From JAXMAR01 sp046350295 (lineage in GTDB: Bacteria; Planctomycetota; Planctomycetia; Gemmatales; Gemmataceae): 64,000 bases of DNA. A model generated the notes under the pieces. It searched no databases. It was not told the origin of the DNA and saw only the letters and a program-made list of their open reading frames with translations. The stretch lies in NCBI GenBank assembly GCA_046350295.1, contig JAXMAR010000015.1, positions 81,299 to 145,298 of the forward strand. Direction: 5' to 3'. This document shows positions 43,421 through 52,653 of the stretch, one piece after another (position 1 is the first letter of the stretch; each line of letters starts with the position of its first letter). Made by a program: the position numbers and the translations under genes.

Positions 43421-44425
43421 TCACGACCGAGGGGGAATGGGTTCCGAATATTCGCCTACGCCGCCCGCCTCGCCTGCTGAAGGGCGATTTCCGCGGTACC
43501 GCGCACACAGATCAACGGCAGCGTCGCGCCAGGTTGGGAAGTCGAAGCGGAAGCCTGCTTCGAGCAGCCGGCCGGGGATGACGCGGCGGCTTTTCAGGAT
43601 CAGCTCGGTTTCGGTCCGCATGAAGAAGGCGCCGATTTCGAGGAGCCAGCGCGGGGCCGGAACACCGAGACGGACGCCCCAGGCCTGGCGGAGCGTCCGC
43701 ATGAACTCGGCGTTGGGGAGCGGATTGGGGGCGGCGATGTTCACCGGACCGGCGAGATCATGCTCGATCAGCCAGGAGACGGCCCGGATGAAGTCGCGGT
43801 CGTGGATCCAGGAGACGAACTGCCGGCCATTCCCCTGTTTGCCGCCGAATCGCTTGCGGACGAGGCCGAGGAAGGCGTCGAAGACTCCGCCGCGGTCGGG
43901 GCTCATGACCATGGCGGAGCGGAGCAGGATCTTGCGCGTCCGCGGCGTCGCCGCTTCCAGGCACGCCTCCTCCCAGGAGCGGGCGACGTCGATGCTGAAA
44001 CGCCAGGTGTCCGGGACGTTGCCCTCCGTGCCGCCGAGAAGCCCGGTCTGTTCGTGGTTGGGCGCGTCGTAGCGATGGGCGTAGATCGTGGCGGTGCTCG
44101 CCTGGAGCCAGACACGCGGCGGATGGTCGACCCTGGCGATCGCCGCGCCGACAGCCCGCGTGGCGCTCACGCGCGAGTCCTTGATGGCGGCGCGGTTCGC
44201 GGCGTTGTAACGGCAGTTGACGCTGCGGCCGGCGAGGTTAATGACAACGTCGGCGTCCTCGAAGACGTCGACCCAGGGGCCGAGCGTCGCGCCGTCCCAG
44301 GGCGCCACGCGCCACGGGGCCGGCGTCGAGTGGCGGCTGAGGACGATCACTTCATGATCGGGCCTGAAGGCGCGGGCGAGCAGGGTTCCGATCTGGCCGC
44401 TGCCGCCGGGAATGACGATTCGCAT
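43421..44425 (-). CDS. TIGR01777-family NAD-dependent epimerase/nucleotide-binding protein
   Basis: The protein has 334 residues and is an extended SDR of the SDR39U1/YfcH type. It has the N-terminal dinucleotide motif MRIVIPGGSGQIGTLLARAF, VVINLAGRSVNCRYNAANR, STATIYAHRYDAP and the C-terminal NIAAPNPLPNAEFMRTLRQA. In this family the usual YxxxK motif is not conserved, and the reaction is unknown. The ATG at 44425 begins the Rossmann motif; an upstream in-frame extension is not credible. It is the last gene of a minus-strand run from yidC, 44 bases after the spermidine synthase-like gene. Confidence 0.87.
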   Translation of the reverse strand: MRIVIPGGSGQIGTLLARAFRPDHEVIVLSRHSTPAPWRVAPWDGATLGPWVDVFEDADVVINLAGRSVNCRYNAANRAAIKDSRVSATRAVGAAIARVDHPPRVWLQASTATIYAHRYDAPNHEQTGLLGGTEGNVPDTWRFSIDVARSWEEACLEAATPRTRKILLRSAMVMSPDRGGVFDAFLGLVRKRFGGKQGNGRQFVSWIHDRDFIRAVSWLIEHDLAGPVNIAAPNPLPNAEFMRTLRQAWGVRLGVPAPRWLLEIGAFFMRTETELILKSRRVIPGRLLEAGFRFDFPTWRDAAVDLCARYRGNRPSAGEAGGVGEYSEPIPPRS

Positions 44426-44469
44426 GACAAGCGAACCGCAAGAGCGGCGACGCCACAACTGAGTTCGGC

Positions 44470-46980
44470 CTATCCGTTCGCGCCGCCCCATTGGATGACG
44501 CGCAGCAGGTTCGAAAAGCGGTCCGTCCATGCCGGGTAGCCGCTCGGGCGGGGGATGCGCCATTCGGCCTTGGCGGCGCGCAGGCGATCGGCGAGTGGTT
44601 GGCGGCCGGTCGCTTTCTGGTCGAAGTCTTTTCTTTGCAGGACGACCCAGTCGGAGGGGTACTTGTTCGGCGTGTCGTCGCCGGAGTTGCCGTACCAGAA
44701 GCAGTTGAGGCGCCGGTCGTGAGCGATGTCGGCGAGGACCGAGGTCAGGTCGACGTAGCGGTTGGTGGCGTTGAAGATCAGGATGCCGCCGGGGACGAGC
44801 TTTTCGAGGTAAAGGTCGATGGCGTCGGCCGTCAGGAGGTGGACGGGGATGGCGTCAGAGCTGAAGGCGTCGAGGACGATGACGTGGTAAAAGCTTGCGG
44901 GCGCCTGCTTCTCGATCAGGAGCCGGCCGTCCCCCATGACGATGTCGACGCGGGCGCCGCGGTCCTTGGCGTCCTTGACGTAGAAGAAGAGCTCCTGTTG
45001 GTCCGCATGGTCGGGGACGGAGAGGCGGCGGATCAGGGGGTCGATCTCGTAGAAGTCGACGTGCTGCAAGGGGCGGGCGTGGGCGGCGAGGGTGCCGATG
45101 CCGAGGCCGACGACGGCGTAGGGCGGCTCGGAGTGGAGATTGACGAGGCTGCTGAAGGGATCGGTGGCGAGGGCGACGGCGGCGGCCGGCAGGCGCGCGT
45201 CGGACTCGCGGATGAGATCGCCGAAGGGACTCATGTCCTGGAACATCTGGCCGATGCCGCTGTCGGGATGGAAATAGGTGATGGGAAGGCGGCGCCGGTC
45301 CGGATCCATGCTCTGCATGCCGTGGTTGATGCCGCCATGGACGAGGGTGTGGTACTTTTCGCGCTTGGTTTCCTCGCCTTCGCTGTTGCGATAGATGGCG
45401 TAGTCTTCGCGGACCTTGACGAAGCCGAAGAAGCCGCGGTCCATGAAGATGAACGGGCTATCGGCCTGATCGTAGAGAGCGACGGTGCTGAGGAGAGCTG
45501 CAAGGCTCAGGCCGAGGCGGAGCGGCCGGCACAGGAGGGCGAGCGTCAGCATGACGGGAAGAGCGAGGGCGATGCGGCGGGTGTTCATGTTGTGGGCCCA
45601 GAAGAGCCCGGCGAGGGCGATCAGGCCGATGGCGACGGGGACGAGGAAATCGAGCAGCTTGCCGAGCGAGGTCTTTTCGAAGTCGTTGCTGTCGCCGGGG
45701 AAAAGGGTCTCCTTGCCGACGAGGGTGGGGCGCAGGAGGAAAGCGAGGACAAAGGCGGCGGGATACTCGATGGCGCCGGTCTTGAAGACGAGAGGGGCGA
45801 AGAGGGCGTTGAAGAGACCGCCGAGGACGCCGCCGACGGAGAGCCAGAGGTAGAACTCGGTGAGGTGGCGCGGGTCGGGGCGGTCGCGGGCCAGCTCGCC
45901 GTGGCAGAGGAGGGCGGTGAAGAAAAAGGCGGCGCCATGGATGAGGAACCAGATGCTGATGGGAAAAGTGAACGCGCCGATCATGCTGACGAAGAGGAAC
46001 ATCACGAAGCAGGGTTGGGCGTAAACGATGACGGGATGGACGGTTTCGGTCCAGACCACGGGCCAGCGGGCGAAGACGAGGATGAAGGTGAGCAGGTAGA
46101 GGGCGAGCGGGATGACCCAGAAAAAGGGGATGGCGGCGATGTCGGTGGTCAGGTAGCTGGTCATGCCGAGCATGAGGCTGGAGGGGACGGCGGCCAGGCC
46201 GATCCAGCGCAGGCGGCGCAGCGGCGTGATCCGGTCCCGGGGGGTTGGACGTTCGGCGGGCGCCTCGAGCGTCTTCGGCTGGGCGAAGACGAGCAGGCGG
46301 CGCGGCTTGGTCTGGATGGCGGCGCTCGACTGTTCGGTGGGCTGGGGAGGCGCAAGGGGCGGGGGAGCGCTCGCGAGCGCGAGTCGGGGCTCGCCCCGGG
46401 AGCGAGCGACGACACCGGCGCAGACGACGACGAGGAGGACGAAGACACCGTAGCCGATGGTCCAGACCCAGGTTTGCTCGGTGATGGCGAAGAGGGGCTC
46501 GACGGCGAGCGGGTACAGCATCAGGGCGAGGAGGCTGCCGAGGTTGCTGGCGCCATAGAGGAAGTAGGGGTCCTTGGCGGCGGGGTGGTCGGTCGTGGCG
46601 AACCAGCGCTGCAGGAGCGGAGCGCTGGTGGAGACGACGAAGAAGGGAAGCCCGACCAGGCCGAGCAGGAGCCAGAGGACGGAGAGGACCGGGTTCTGCT
46701 CGGCGGGCGGCGTCCAGGCCCCGAGGGCGAAGGGGAGGACGAGGAACGGGCAGGCGAGGAGGAGAAGCTGCACGACGACTTGCCGGCGGCGCGGAAACGA
46801 GTTGAGCGTGTGCGTGTAGGCGTAGCCGGCGAGCAGGACGGCCTGGAAGAAGACCATGCAGGTGTTCCACACGGCCGGCGTCCCACCGAGGCGCGGCAGG
46901 ATCATCTTGCCGATCATGGGCTGGACGAGGAAAAGGAGCGTGGCGCTGACGAAGAGCGTGGCGGCGAAGAGGGGCAGCAC
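44470..46980 (-). CDS. Multi-pass membrane protein with spermidine synthase-like domain
   Basis: The protein has 836 residues from the GTG at 46980, which follows GGAGG and lies two bases after the DUF5615 stop. The first 530 residues contain about a dozen hydrophobic helices (LFAATLFVSATLLFLVQPM, VLLAGYAYTHTLNSFPRRR). The C-terminal part is a Rossmann methyltransferase/aminopropyltransferase-like domain (YAVVGLGIGTLAAHARPLQH, DIVMGDGRLLIEKQ, HVIVLDAFSSDAIPVHLLT). Many bacteria have this membrane-fused form, and its true activity is unproven. Its position near aguB hints at polyamine metabolism. Confidence 0.83.
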   Translation of the reverse strand: MLPLFAATLFVSATLLFLVQPMIGKMILPRLGGTPAVWNTCMVFFQAVLLAGYAYTHTLNSFPRRRQVVVQLLLLACPFLVLPFALGAWTPPAEQNPVLSVLWLLLGLVGLPFFVVSTSAPLLQRWFATTDHPAAKDPYFLYGASNLGSLLALMLYPLAVEPLFAITEQTWVWTIGYGVFVLLVVVCAGVVARSRGEPRLALASAPPPLAPPQPTEQSSAAIQTKPRRLLVFAQPKTLEAPAERPTPRDRITPLRRLRWIGLAAVPSSLMLGMTSYLTTDIAAIPFFWVIPLALYLLTFILVFARWPVVWTETVHPVIVYAQPCFVMFLFVSMIGAFTFPISIWFLIHGAAFFFTALLCHGELARDRPDPRHLTEFYLWLSVGGVLGGLFNALFAPLVFKTGAIEYPAAFVLAFLLRPTLVGKETLFPGDSNDFEKTSLGKLLDFLVPVAIGLIALAGLFWAHNMNTRRIALALPVMLTLALLCRPLRLGLSLAALLSTVALYDQADSPFIFMDRGFFGFVKVREDYAIYRNSEGEETKREKYHTLVHGGINHGMQSMDPDRRRLPITYFHPDSGIGQMFQDMSPFGDLIRESDARLPAAAVALATDPFSSLVNLHSEPPYAVVGLGIGTLAAHARPLQHVDFYEIDPLIRRLSVPDHADQQELFFYVKDAKDRGARVDIVMGDGRLLIEKQAPASFYHVIVLDAFSSDAIPVHLLTADAIDLYLEKLVPGGILIFNATNRYVDLTSVLADIAHDRRLNCFWYGNSGDDTPNKYPSDWVVLQRKDFDQKATGRQPLADRLRAAKAEWRIPRPSGYPAWTDRFSNLLRVIQWGGANG

Positions 46981-46982
46981 GG

Positions 46983-47366
46983 CTAATGGTCCTCCGGTTC
47001 TCGCACGAGTGGCAGGCGACGGACACGAATGCGATCGACCTGGACGGTCGCCATCGCCCCCGCTTCCAAATCCGGCAGGCACTGCTTCAGACTATCCTCC
47101 AGCAGCGAGCACAGCGCGGGCGCCTTCAATCCCTCAATACGAATACGAACAACCGACGGGCCGGCGGCTTGCGTGAGGGCAAGCATGGTGTGAAAGTCGG
47201 CGTCGATAGTGATGACGATTTGCTCGTTCGCGCGTGCGTAATCAAGGATTTCGTCGTCCGAGCGGTCGCCCAGATTCACCGTTGTGACGTGGACGGTGTC
47301 GAAGCCTCTTTCTTGAAGAAGTGGAGCAAGACCACGCGGAAGGCCCTGGTCAAGCAGCAGTTTCAT
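46983..47366 (-). CDS. DUF5615 (PIN-like) protein, probable toxin
   Basis: The protein has 127 residues of the PIN-like DUF5615 type. It starts MKLLLDQGLPRGLAPLLQER with the first acidic residue Asp6, and later has ILDYARANEQIVITIDADFH with the Asp-x-Asp pair. These proteins pair with DUF433 proteins as predicted type II toxin-antitoxin modules, and here the two genes overlap by 17 bases. An RNase activity is predicted, not shown. The ATG at 47366 is inside the end of the DUF433 gene. The spermidine synthase-like gene starts two bases after its stop. Confidence 0.82.
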   Translation of the reverse strand: MKLLLDQGLPRGLAPLLQERGFDTVHVTTVNLGDRSDDEILDYARANEQIVITIDADFHTMLALTQAAGPSVVRIRIEGLKAPALCSLLEDSLKQCLPDLEAGAMATVQVDRIRVRRLPLVREPEDH

Positions 47367-47592
47367 GTCCGCCGTTCCGTTCGATCACCCGATCGTCCAA
47401 CGAAGAGGCCGCAAAGACCAGAGCCTGAGCGATATCTTGGTCATCCAGTTCGGGGAACTCCTTGCGTAGCTCCGCCCGATCCGGATAAAGAGCGAGGGCC
47501 TGAAGGACACGGCGAACCGTCAAGCGCAGGCCCCGAATGCAAGGCTGCCCATTCATTTTCTTCGCGTCAACCGTAATTCGATCCAGCGCCAT
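47350..47592 (-). CDS. DUF433 protein, probable antitoxin
   Basis: The protein has 80 residues: an N-terminal segment RITVDAKKMNGQPCIRGLRL, then a helix-turn-helix-like region (TVRRVLQALALYPDRAELRK) and FPELDDQDIAQALVFAASSL. DUF433 proteins are winged-helix-like partners of DUF5615 or PIN proteins. It is first in the pair and overlaps the toxin gene by 17 bases. The ATG at 47592 begins the conserved segment. I infer autoregulation. Confidence 0.85.
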   Translation of the reverse strand: MALDRITVDAKKMNGQPCIRGLRLTVRRVLQALALYPDRAELRKEFPELDDQDIAQALVFAASSLDDRVIERNGGHETAA

Positions 47593-47665
47593 GACGCCTC
47601 CTCACAGAAGCACAATACCAAAGGGAAGCTTGAAAATAAAGAGGCTCGACTCGCCTCCGGTCCAT

Positions 47666-48550
47666 TCACGCGCCGGCCCAGCGGCGGGTGATTTCGCCAT
47701 AGGCGTCGATGCGGCGGTCGCGCAGGAAGGGCCAGTTGCGGCGGACGTCCTCCATACGCGCCGGATCGCATTTGCCGAGTACGATTTCTTCCTTCTCGTG
47801 CGCGCCGCGCGCCAGGACGACGCCAAAGGGATCGCTGATGAAGGAGGCGCCCCAGAAGTCGAGGCCTGCCTCGGGCGGTCCTTCGTGGCCGACGCGATTG
47901 ATGGCGGCGACGTAGACGCCGTTGGCGATGGCGTGGCTGCGCTGGATCGTCTCCCAGGCGGAGTGCTGCTGGACGCCGAACTCCGCCCGCTCACGCGGGT
48001 GCCAGCCGATCGCCGTCGGATAGATGAGCGCATCGGCTCCTTGCAGGGCGGTGAGGCGGGCGCCTTCGGGAAACCACTGGTCCCAGCAGACGAGGACGCC
48101 GAGCCGGGCGAACTTCGTCTGGAAGACGCGGAAGCCGATGTCGCCCGGCGTGAAGTAATATTTCTCGTAGTAGAGCGGATCGTCCGGGATGTGCATCTTG
48201 CGGTAGAGGCCGAGGAAGGCGCCGTCGGCGTCGAGCACGGCCGCGGTGTTGTGGTACAGGCCGGCGGCGCGGCGTTCGAAGAGGCTGGCGACGATCACCT
48301 TGCCGAGGGAGCGGGCGACCTGGCCGAGCTTCTCGGTGGTCGGGCCGGGGACGGGCTCGGCGAGATCGAACAGGGCAGGGTCGGTCCGCTGGCAGAAGTA
48401 TTGCGAGAGGAAGAGCTCCGGCAGGCAGATGACGTCGGCCCCGGCCTTGGCGGCGTCCTCGATGTGCGCGATGGCGCGATCGAGATTGAGCTGCGGTTGC
48501 GCGTCGCAGCGCATCTGCACCAGGCCGAGCGTGAAGGGTTTGGTAGTCAT
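47666..48550 (-). CDS. aguB: Carbon-nitrogen hydrolase, probable N-carbamoylputrescine amidase
   Basis: The protein has 294 residues of the nitrilase superfamily. The catalytic triad lies in VICLPELFLSQYFC (Glu), LGLYRKMHIPDDP (Lys) and VLVCWDQWFPEGARL (Cys). The contexts YFCQ, PLYYEKYYFTPGD and IGWHPRE are characteristic of AguB, which makes putrescine from N-carbamoylputrescine in the arginine/agmatine route. The ATG at 48550 starts MTTKPFTLGLVQMRCDAQ. No agmatine deiminase (aguA) is in the window, so the pathway is completed elsewhere. It lies between mnmE and a DUF433/DUF5615 pair. Confidence 0.9.
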   Translation of the reverse strand: MTTKPFTLGLVQMRCDAQPQLNLDRAIAHIEDAAKAGADVICLPELFLSQYFCQRTDPALFDLAEPVPGPTTEKLGQVARSLGKVIVASLFERRAAGLYHNTAAVLDADGAFLGLYRKMHIPDDPLYYEKYYFTPGDIGFRVFQTKFARLGVLVCWDQWFPEGARLTALQGADALIYPTAIGWHPRERAEFGVQQHSAWETIQRSHAIANGVYVAAINRVGHEGPPEAGLDFWGASFISDPFGVVLARGAHEKEEIVLGKCDPARMEDVRRNWPFLRDRRIDAYGEITRRWAGA

Positions 48551-48655
48551 AAGGAGCAAAACTGAGCAGCAAGGGTGGGTGCGCAAAAGTCGCAAGCGCC
48601 GCACAATCAATAATCGCGCCCGGCGACAATGCGCTTATTCTACGTCCTCTGACGC

Positions 48656-49969
48656 CTACTTCCCGATGCAGAAGCGGCTGAAGATGCGGTCGAGCAGGTC
48701 CTCCGTGAAGACGGCGCCGGCCATGGCGCCGACTTCCTCCAGGGCGGTCCGAAGTTCGAGGGCGAGAAGCTCGCGCGGATCGTCTTCGAGGACGACGGCG
48801 TGGGCGCGGCGCAGGCAGGCGAGGCAGGCGTCGACGTGATGCCGGCAGCGCGTCAGGCTCGGCGCGAGGCCGCCGGGCGTGCGCTGCTTGGCCCGTTCGA
48901 GCAACGTCGCTTTCAATTCCTCCAAGCCGAGGCCGGTGACCGCGCTGGTGACCAGACCCGTCCCCCGAGAAGCCGCGAGGTCCGCCTTGGTCCAAACGAC
49001 GATGCCGTCTGTTGACTGCTGACTGCTGACTGCTGACTCCTGTCCCCTGACTCCTGACTCCTGACACCACAGCACGAGGTCGGCACGCTGCTGCTGCTCG
49101 CGTCCAAGGCTTTGGGCCGCCGCTTCGATCGCGCTATCGCTCTCGCGCAGTCCGGCGGTGTCGACGAGCAGGACCTTGACGCCGCCGATCTCGAGCGGCG
49201 CTTCCAGGTAGTCGCGTGTCGTTCCGGGAGTTGGGCTGACGAGGGCGGCTTGCTTGCCGAGCAGGGCGTTGAAGAGGCTGCTCTTCCCGGCGTTCGGCGG
49301 TCCGGCCAGGACGACGCGAAACGGCCGCTCGGCGAGGCCGCGCTGGTCGATTTGCCGCCGCAGGTTGATCACGCGGGCCAGCAGGGCGGCGACCCGGCCC
49401 AGGAGCGTGGTTTGCGATTGGCGGTCGATCTCCTCATCGGCGAAGTCCAGCTCGGCCTCGACGTCGGCGAGGAGGTCGAGGAGGTCGTCGCGGAGAGTCT
49501 GGAGCGGCGTCGCCATGCCGCCGGCTAGCTGGCCGAGGGCCTGCTTGAGCTCGTCGCGGCTCTCGGCGTCGATGACGGCGAGGACGGCCTCGGCCCGCGT
49601 CAGGTCGAGCTTGCCGGCCCGGAAGGCGCGAAGCGTGAACTCGCCGGGCTGGGCAAGGCGGGCGCCGGCGGCGAGGCAGGCATGGAGGAGGCGATCAACG
49701 AGCGGCGGGCTGCCGAGCGTGTGCAATTCGACGACGTCTTCGCCTGTATACGAGCGGGGAGCGGGGAAGACATAGGCGTCACAGGGTAGCGGGGCCCAGA
49801 CGTCGGGGAGAAGGACGGCGCCGGCGATCAGCGCGCGGGTCGCATCGGCTTCTATGCCGAAGCCGCGGGTGATGGGGATGGCGTTCTTGCCACTCAGGCG
49901 GATGATGGCGCGGCCGCCGGGCCCAGGGGCGGTGGCGAGGGCGACGATGGTGTCTTTGGGGTCGAGCAT
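48656..49969 (-). CDS. mnmE: tRNA modification GTPase MnmE
   Basis: The protein has 437 residues. The N-terminal folate-binding domain (DTIVALATAPGPGGRAIIRL, PRSYTGEDVVELHTLGSP) is followed by a helical domain and the inserted G domain. The G domain has G1 VVLAGPPNAGKSSLFNALLG, G2 TPGTTRDYL and G3 LLVDTAGLRES. The protein ends with the conserved FCIGK, whose Cys is needed for the wobble-uridine modification made with MnmG. Between G3 and G4 a heptamer repeat tract has been inserted in frame (QESGVRGQESAVSSQQS). The expected NKxD of G4 reads TKAD. The gene follows yidC directly, a conserved order in many bacteria. Confidence 0.92.
   Translation of the reverse strand: MLDPKDTIVALATAPGPGGRAIIRLSGKNAIPITRGFGIEADATRALIAGAVLLPDVWAPLPCDAYVFPAPRSYTGEDVVELHTLGSPPLVDRLLHACLAAGARLAQPGEFTLRAFRAGKLDLTRAEAVLAVIDAESRDELKQALGQLAGGMATPLQTLRDDLLDLLADVEAELDFADEEIDRQSQTTLLGRVAALLARVINLRRQIDQRGLAERPFRVVLAGPPNAGKSSLFNALLGKQAALVSPTPGTTRDYLEAPLEIGGVKVLLVDTAGLRESDSAIEAAAQSLGREQQQRADLVLWCQESGVRGQESAVSSQQSTDGIVVWTKADLAASRGTGLVTSAVTGLGLEELKATLLERAKQRTPGGLAPSLTRCRHHVDACLACLRRAHAVVLEDDPRELLALELRTALEEVGAMAGAVFTEDLLDRIFSRFCIGK
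49011..49066. repeat. Short tandem heptamer repeat inside mnmE
   Basis: Units TGACTGC and TGACTCC are repeated about eight times with one irregular unit. The repeat keeps the mnmE frame and lies just before its G4 motif. Confidence 0.85.
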
Positions 49970-49992
49970 CGTTGCAGGACAAGTGGCGGGCG

Positions 49993-52518
49993 CTACTTTT
50001 TCTTCTTTGCCTCCTCGAGCACTTCCTGCCACCATTTCTTGATGCCGGCGAGGATGCCGGTCGGCTCGGGCTTGGGCGGCTCCTTTTTCGTCTTCGCGCC
50101 TTTGTAGGTGGGAAACTTGCCCGGCGCCGGAGGCTGCCCTGGCTGGGGGAGCGCGGTGTCGGTCTTCTTCGGTAACAGCTTCCGCTCGGCGACGCCCCAA
50201 AGGCTGCTGGCGATGAAATAAAGCGCGAGACCCGCGGCCACCTTGTAGAAGATGATGCCCATGAAGATCATCATGAACTTCATGATCTTCATCTGCATCG
50301 CCTGCTGCTCGTCCATGGCGGGAGGCGCCATCATCTTCTGCTGCACGACCATCAGGGCGACCGCGCAGAGGGGGAGCAGGTTGAAGTACGGGCCGAGGTA
50401 GAAGAAACCGCCGACGTTGTCCGGGTCGCTGATCCAGGGGAGGGACTGGGTCCAGTACAAGAGCATGTCCGGAGCGGCGAGGTTCTCGATCCACAGGAAG
50501 CCGGCCAGGCGGAAATGGATGCTCTCCTGCAAGGCGAAATAGAGCCCGAGGAAGATCGGCATCTGGAGCAAGAGGGGCAGGCAGCTCGCGAACGGGTTGA
50601 TCTTGTGCTTGCGGTAGAACTCCATCGTCGCCTGAGTCTTGGCTCGCGGGTCGGCCTTGTATTTCTCCTGGAGCTTTTTCAACTCCGGCGCGAGCGCCTG
50701 CATCTTGATGCTGAACTGCGCCTGGCGCCGGCTGATCGGGAACATCATGCCGCGGACGAGGACGGTGAGGAGGATGATGGCGAGGCCATAGCTGCCGACG
50801 AGGAAGTGGAGCCAGTAGAGCAGCGTGTGCATCAGATTGGTGACGCCGATCAGAAGATTGGTGAACATGATCTTCTGCGACAAGGCGCCGAAGAACCCCT
50901 GCGAGCGATAGTCGGTGAGGGTGTACAGCTCCAGCTTGTCCGTGTATTTCTCGACCAATTCCGGCGGCACGGCCTCGTCGCCCGAGAACTGACCGAGCAG
51001 TCGCGTCTTGACGGGGCCGTGGTAGAGGACGAAGCGGTGCTTGACCGACTTACCGGGCGGAACTTCGACCTTCTCGCTGTTGACGCGGACGGTGATGTCG
51101 TTGAACTGATCGCGCGGCGTGTTGCCGGGACGGATCCAGGTCGCGATCTTGCGGCCGTCGGGCGCCTGGTAGTAGCTGAGGACGGCCTTGTCCCCCTTGT
51201 TGAGGTTCGCTTCCTTGAGATGTTTGACGGTGCGGGGCAACATCGAGAACCCCTCGAGCACGCCCTTGTCCCCTTTCTTGACGGCGAACTCCAGGTGGTG
51301 TTCCTCCACTTCGACGATGACGCCGGCCACCTCGTGGGACTCGAGCGTCGGACGCGCCCAGGCGAGGACGCCGCGGCCGTCGTCGTCGTCGACGGCGATG
51401 GTTGACGCGAAGAACTGGATGGCCACGCCGGCGTAGCGGAGGAAGTACTCGCTGCTGAGGCCGCCGGGGATGGAGGGGACGGCGTCGCCGCCGTCGCGGA
51501 AGGTGATGGTGCGGACGTCCTGCTTGTCGCGGTCGACGTTGTGGCGGTCGTCGACGAGGCCGATGAGAGCGTCGCGTTGCGTGGGGGCGTACCACTCGCC
51601 TTCGAGGGGCATGCCGTGACTTCCGGCGAGCTGGTAGCGGAAGGCACGCGGCTTGGCGGTCTTGTCTTTGTCGGGGGGGCCGCGGTTGGCGATGTCGATG
51701 ACGAGGCCGAGGTGATAGGCCTTGGGGGAGAGCTCGTAGGTCTTGGTGATGACGTAGTCGGGATAGTTCGGGTCGCCCAGCGGAGTGGCGAAGGTGACCC
51801 GCTGCGTGCCGCCCGAGTCCTTCTTGTTGTCGACGAGCTGCCAGTTGGCCAGGCCGAGGTTGAGGACGGGCGCCTTCGCGGGAGCGTCGCTCGGCTTCAC
51901 GTCCGCATCGGGATAGTGATACATGAGGAAGGAGGCGACGTACGGATCGTCCTGAATCAGCTCGAGCTTCTCCCCCTTGACGCGTTTGCCGAGGTAGTTG
52001 GCGGCCTCGAACTGCGTGAGCGTGAGTTGCCGCACGCCGGCGCCGCGGCTGGTGAGCTTCGCCTCGATGAAGTAGCCGGCGCCGCCCAGCGTCACCTCGG
52101 TCACCGGCGGCTCGAGGTAGTTGAGGGAGGAAGCGAGCCCGGGAAAGAAAGCGTAAGGGGAGGCGGCGGGGGCGACCGAGAGCAGAAAGGCCGCTTGCCT
52201 TTCCGGAGGTAGGTAGCGCCATTCGATGGGCCGGGGATCGGCCGGGAGCGGCTTGAGGTCCTTGCCCTCGAGCGTCAGCCAGCATAGCCACGACAGCGGA
52301 TCGCGTGTGACGCCGCCGCCCGCGAGGTCGAGCGCCAGGTAACGGATGGCGTCGCGCTCGACCGGCTTGCCCTTCTTTTCTTCCTTTTTGGAGATGTCGT
52401 CCTTCTTGTCGTCCTTCTCCTTCGGAGGCCAGATCGCGCGCTGGATCAGCGACGAGGCGAACAGGATGCCGATGGCGACCACGGCGAGGACGATCCAGCG
52501 ACCGATCGACTGCTGCAT
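49993..52518 (-). CDS. yidC: Membrane protein insertase YidC with large periplasmic domain
   Basis: The protein has 841 residues. A first helix (RWIVLAVVAIGILFASSLI) leads into a very long periplasmic domain (about 30-600), longer than in Escherichia coli. The conserved five-helix core follows: LVGSYGLAIILLTVLVRGM, FPISRRQAQFSIKMQALAPE, NPFASCLPLLLQMPIFLGLY, LPLCAVALMVVQQKM, and a Lys-rich tail. It inserts and folds inner-membrane proteins with or without SecYEG. The ATG at 52518 (MQQSIGRW) is chosen because it starts directly before the first helix. Immediately downstream is mnmE. Confidence 0.94.
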   Translation of the reverse strand: MQQSIGRWIVLAVVAIGILFASSLIQRAIWPPKEKDDKKDDISKKEEKKGKPVERDAIRYLALDLAGGGVTRDPLSWLCWLTLEGKDLKPLPADPRPIEWRYLPPERQAAFLLSVAPAASPYAFFPGLASSLNYLEPPVTEVTLGGAGYFIEAKLTSRGAGVRQLTLTQFEAANYLGKRVKGEKLELIQDDPYVASFLMYHYPDADVKPSDAPAKAPVLNLGLANWQLVDNKKDSGGTQRVTFATPLGDPNYPDYVITKTYELSPKAYHLGLVIDIANRGPPDKDKTAKPRAFRYQLAGSHGMPLEGEWYAPTQRDALIGLVDDRHNVDRDKQDVRTITFRDGGDAVPSIPGGLSSEYFLRYAGVAIQFFASTIAVDDDDGRGVLAWARPTLESHEVAGVIVEVEEHHLEFAVKKGDKGVLEGFSMLPRTVKHLKEANLNKGDKAVLSYYQAPDGRKIATWIRPGNTPRDQFNDITVRVNSEKVEVPPGKSVKHRFVLYHGPVKTRLLGQFSGDEAVPPELVEKYTDKLELYTLTDYRSQGFFGALSQKIMFTNLLIGVTNLMHTLLYWLHFLVGSYGLAIILLTVLVRGMMFPISRRQAQFSIKMQALAPELKKLQEKYKADPRAKTQATMEFYRKHKINPFASCLPLLLQMPIFLGLYFALQESIHFRLAGFLWIENLAAPDMLLYWTQSLPWISDPDNVGGFFYLGPYFNLLPLCAVALMVVQQKMMAPPAMDEQQAMQMKIMKFMMIFMGIIFYKVAAGLALYFIASSLWGVAERKLLPKKTDTALPQPGQPPAPGKFPTYKGAKTKKEPPKPEPTGILAGIKKWWQEVLEEAKKKK

Positions 52519-52653
52519 GAAACGGGGCCTCGGGGACGAAGAAGCGACTCCTTTAGGATACGGAGAAGGCGCGGAGGGGACGAGGGAGACGCGCGCCGCC
52601 CCGGTTCGGTATGATTTGGGGAAGGGCCCAAGCCAAGGGAAACGAGCCCGATC

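Noticed and set aside
44491..46986. An 831-codon plus-strand frame opposite the spermidine synthase-like gene
   Set aside because: It is Glu/Asp/Gly/Val-rich and exactly mirrors the minus-strand gene, whose helices and synthase motifs are clear.
49011..49066. Heptamer tract as a CRISPR array
   Set aside because: The units are adjacent without spacers and lie inside a coding frame; no cas gene is present in the window.
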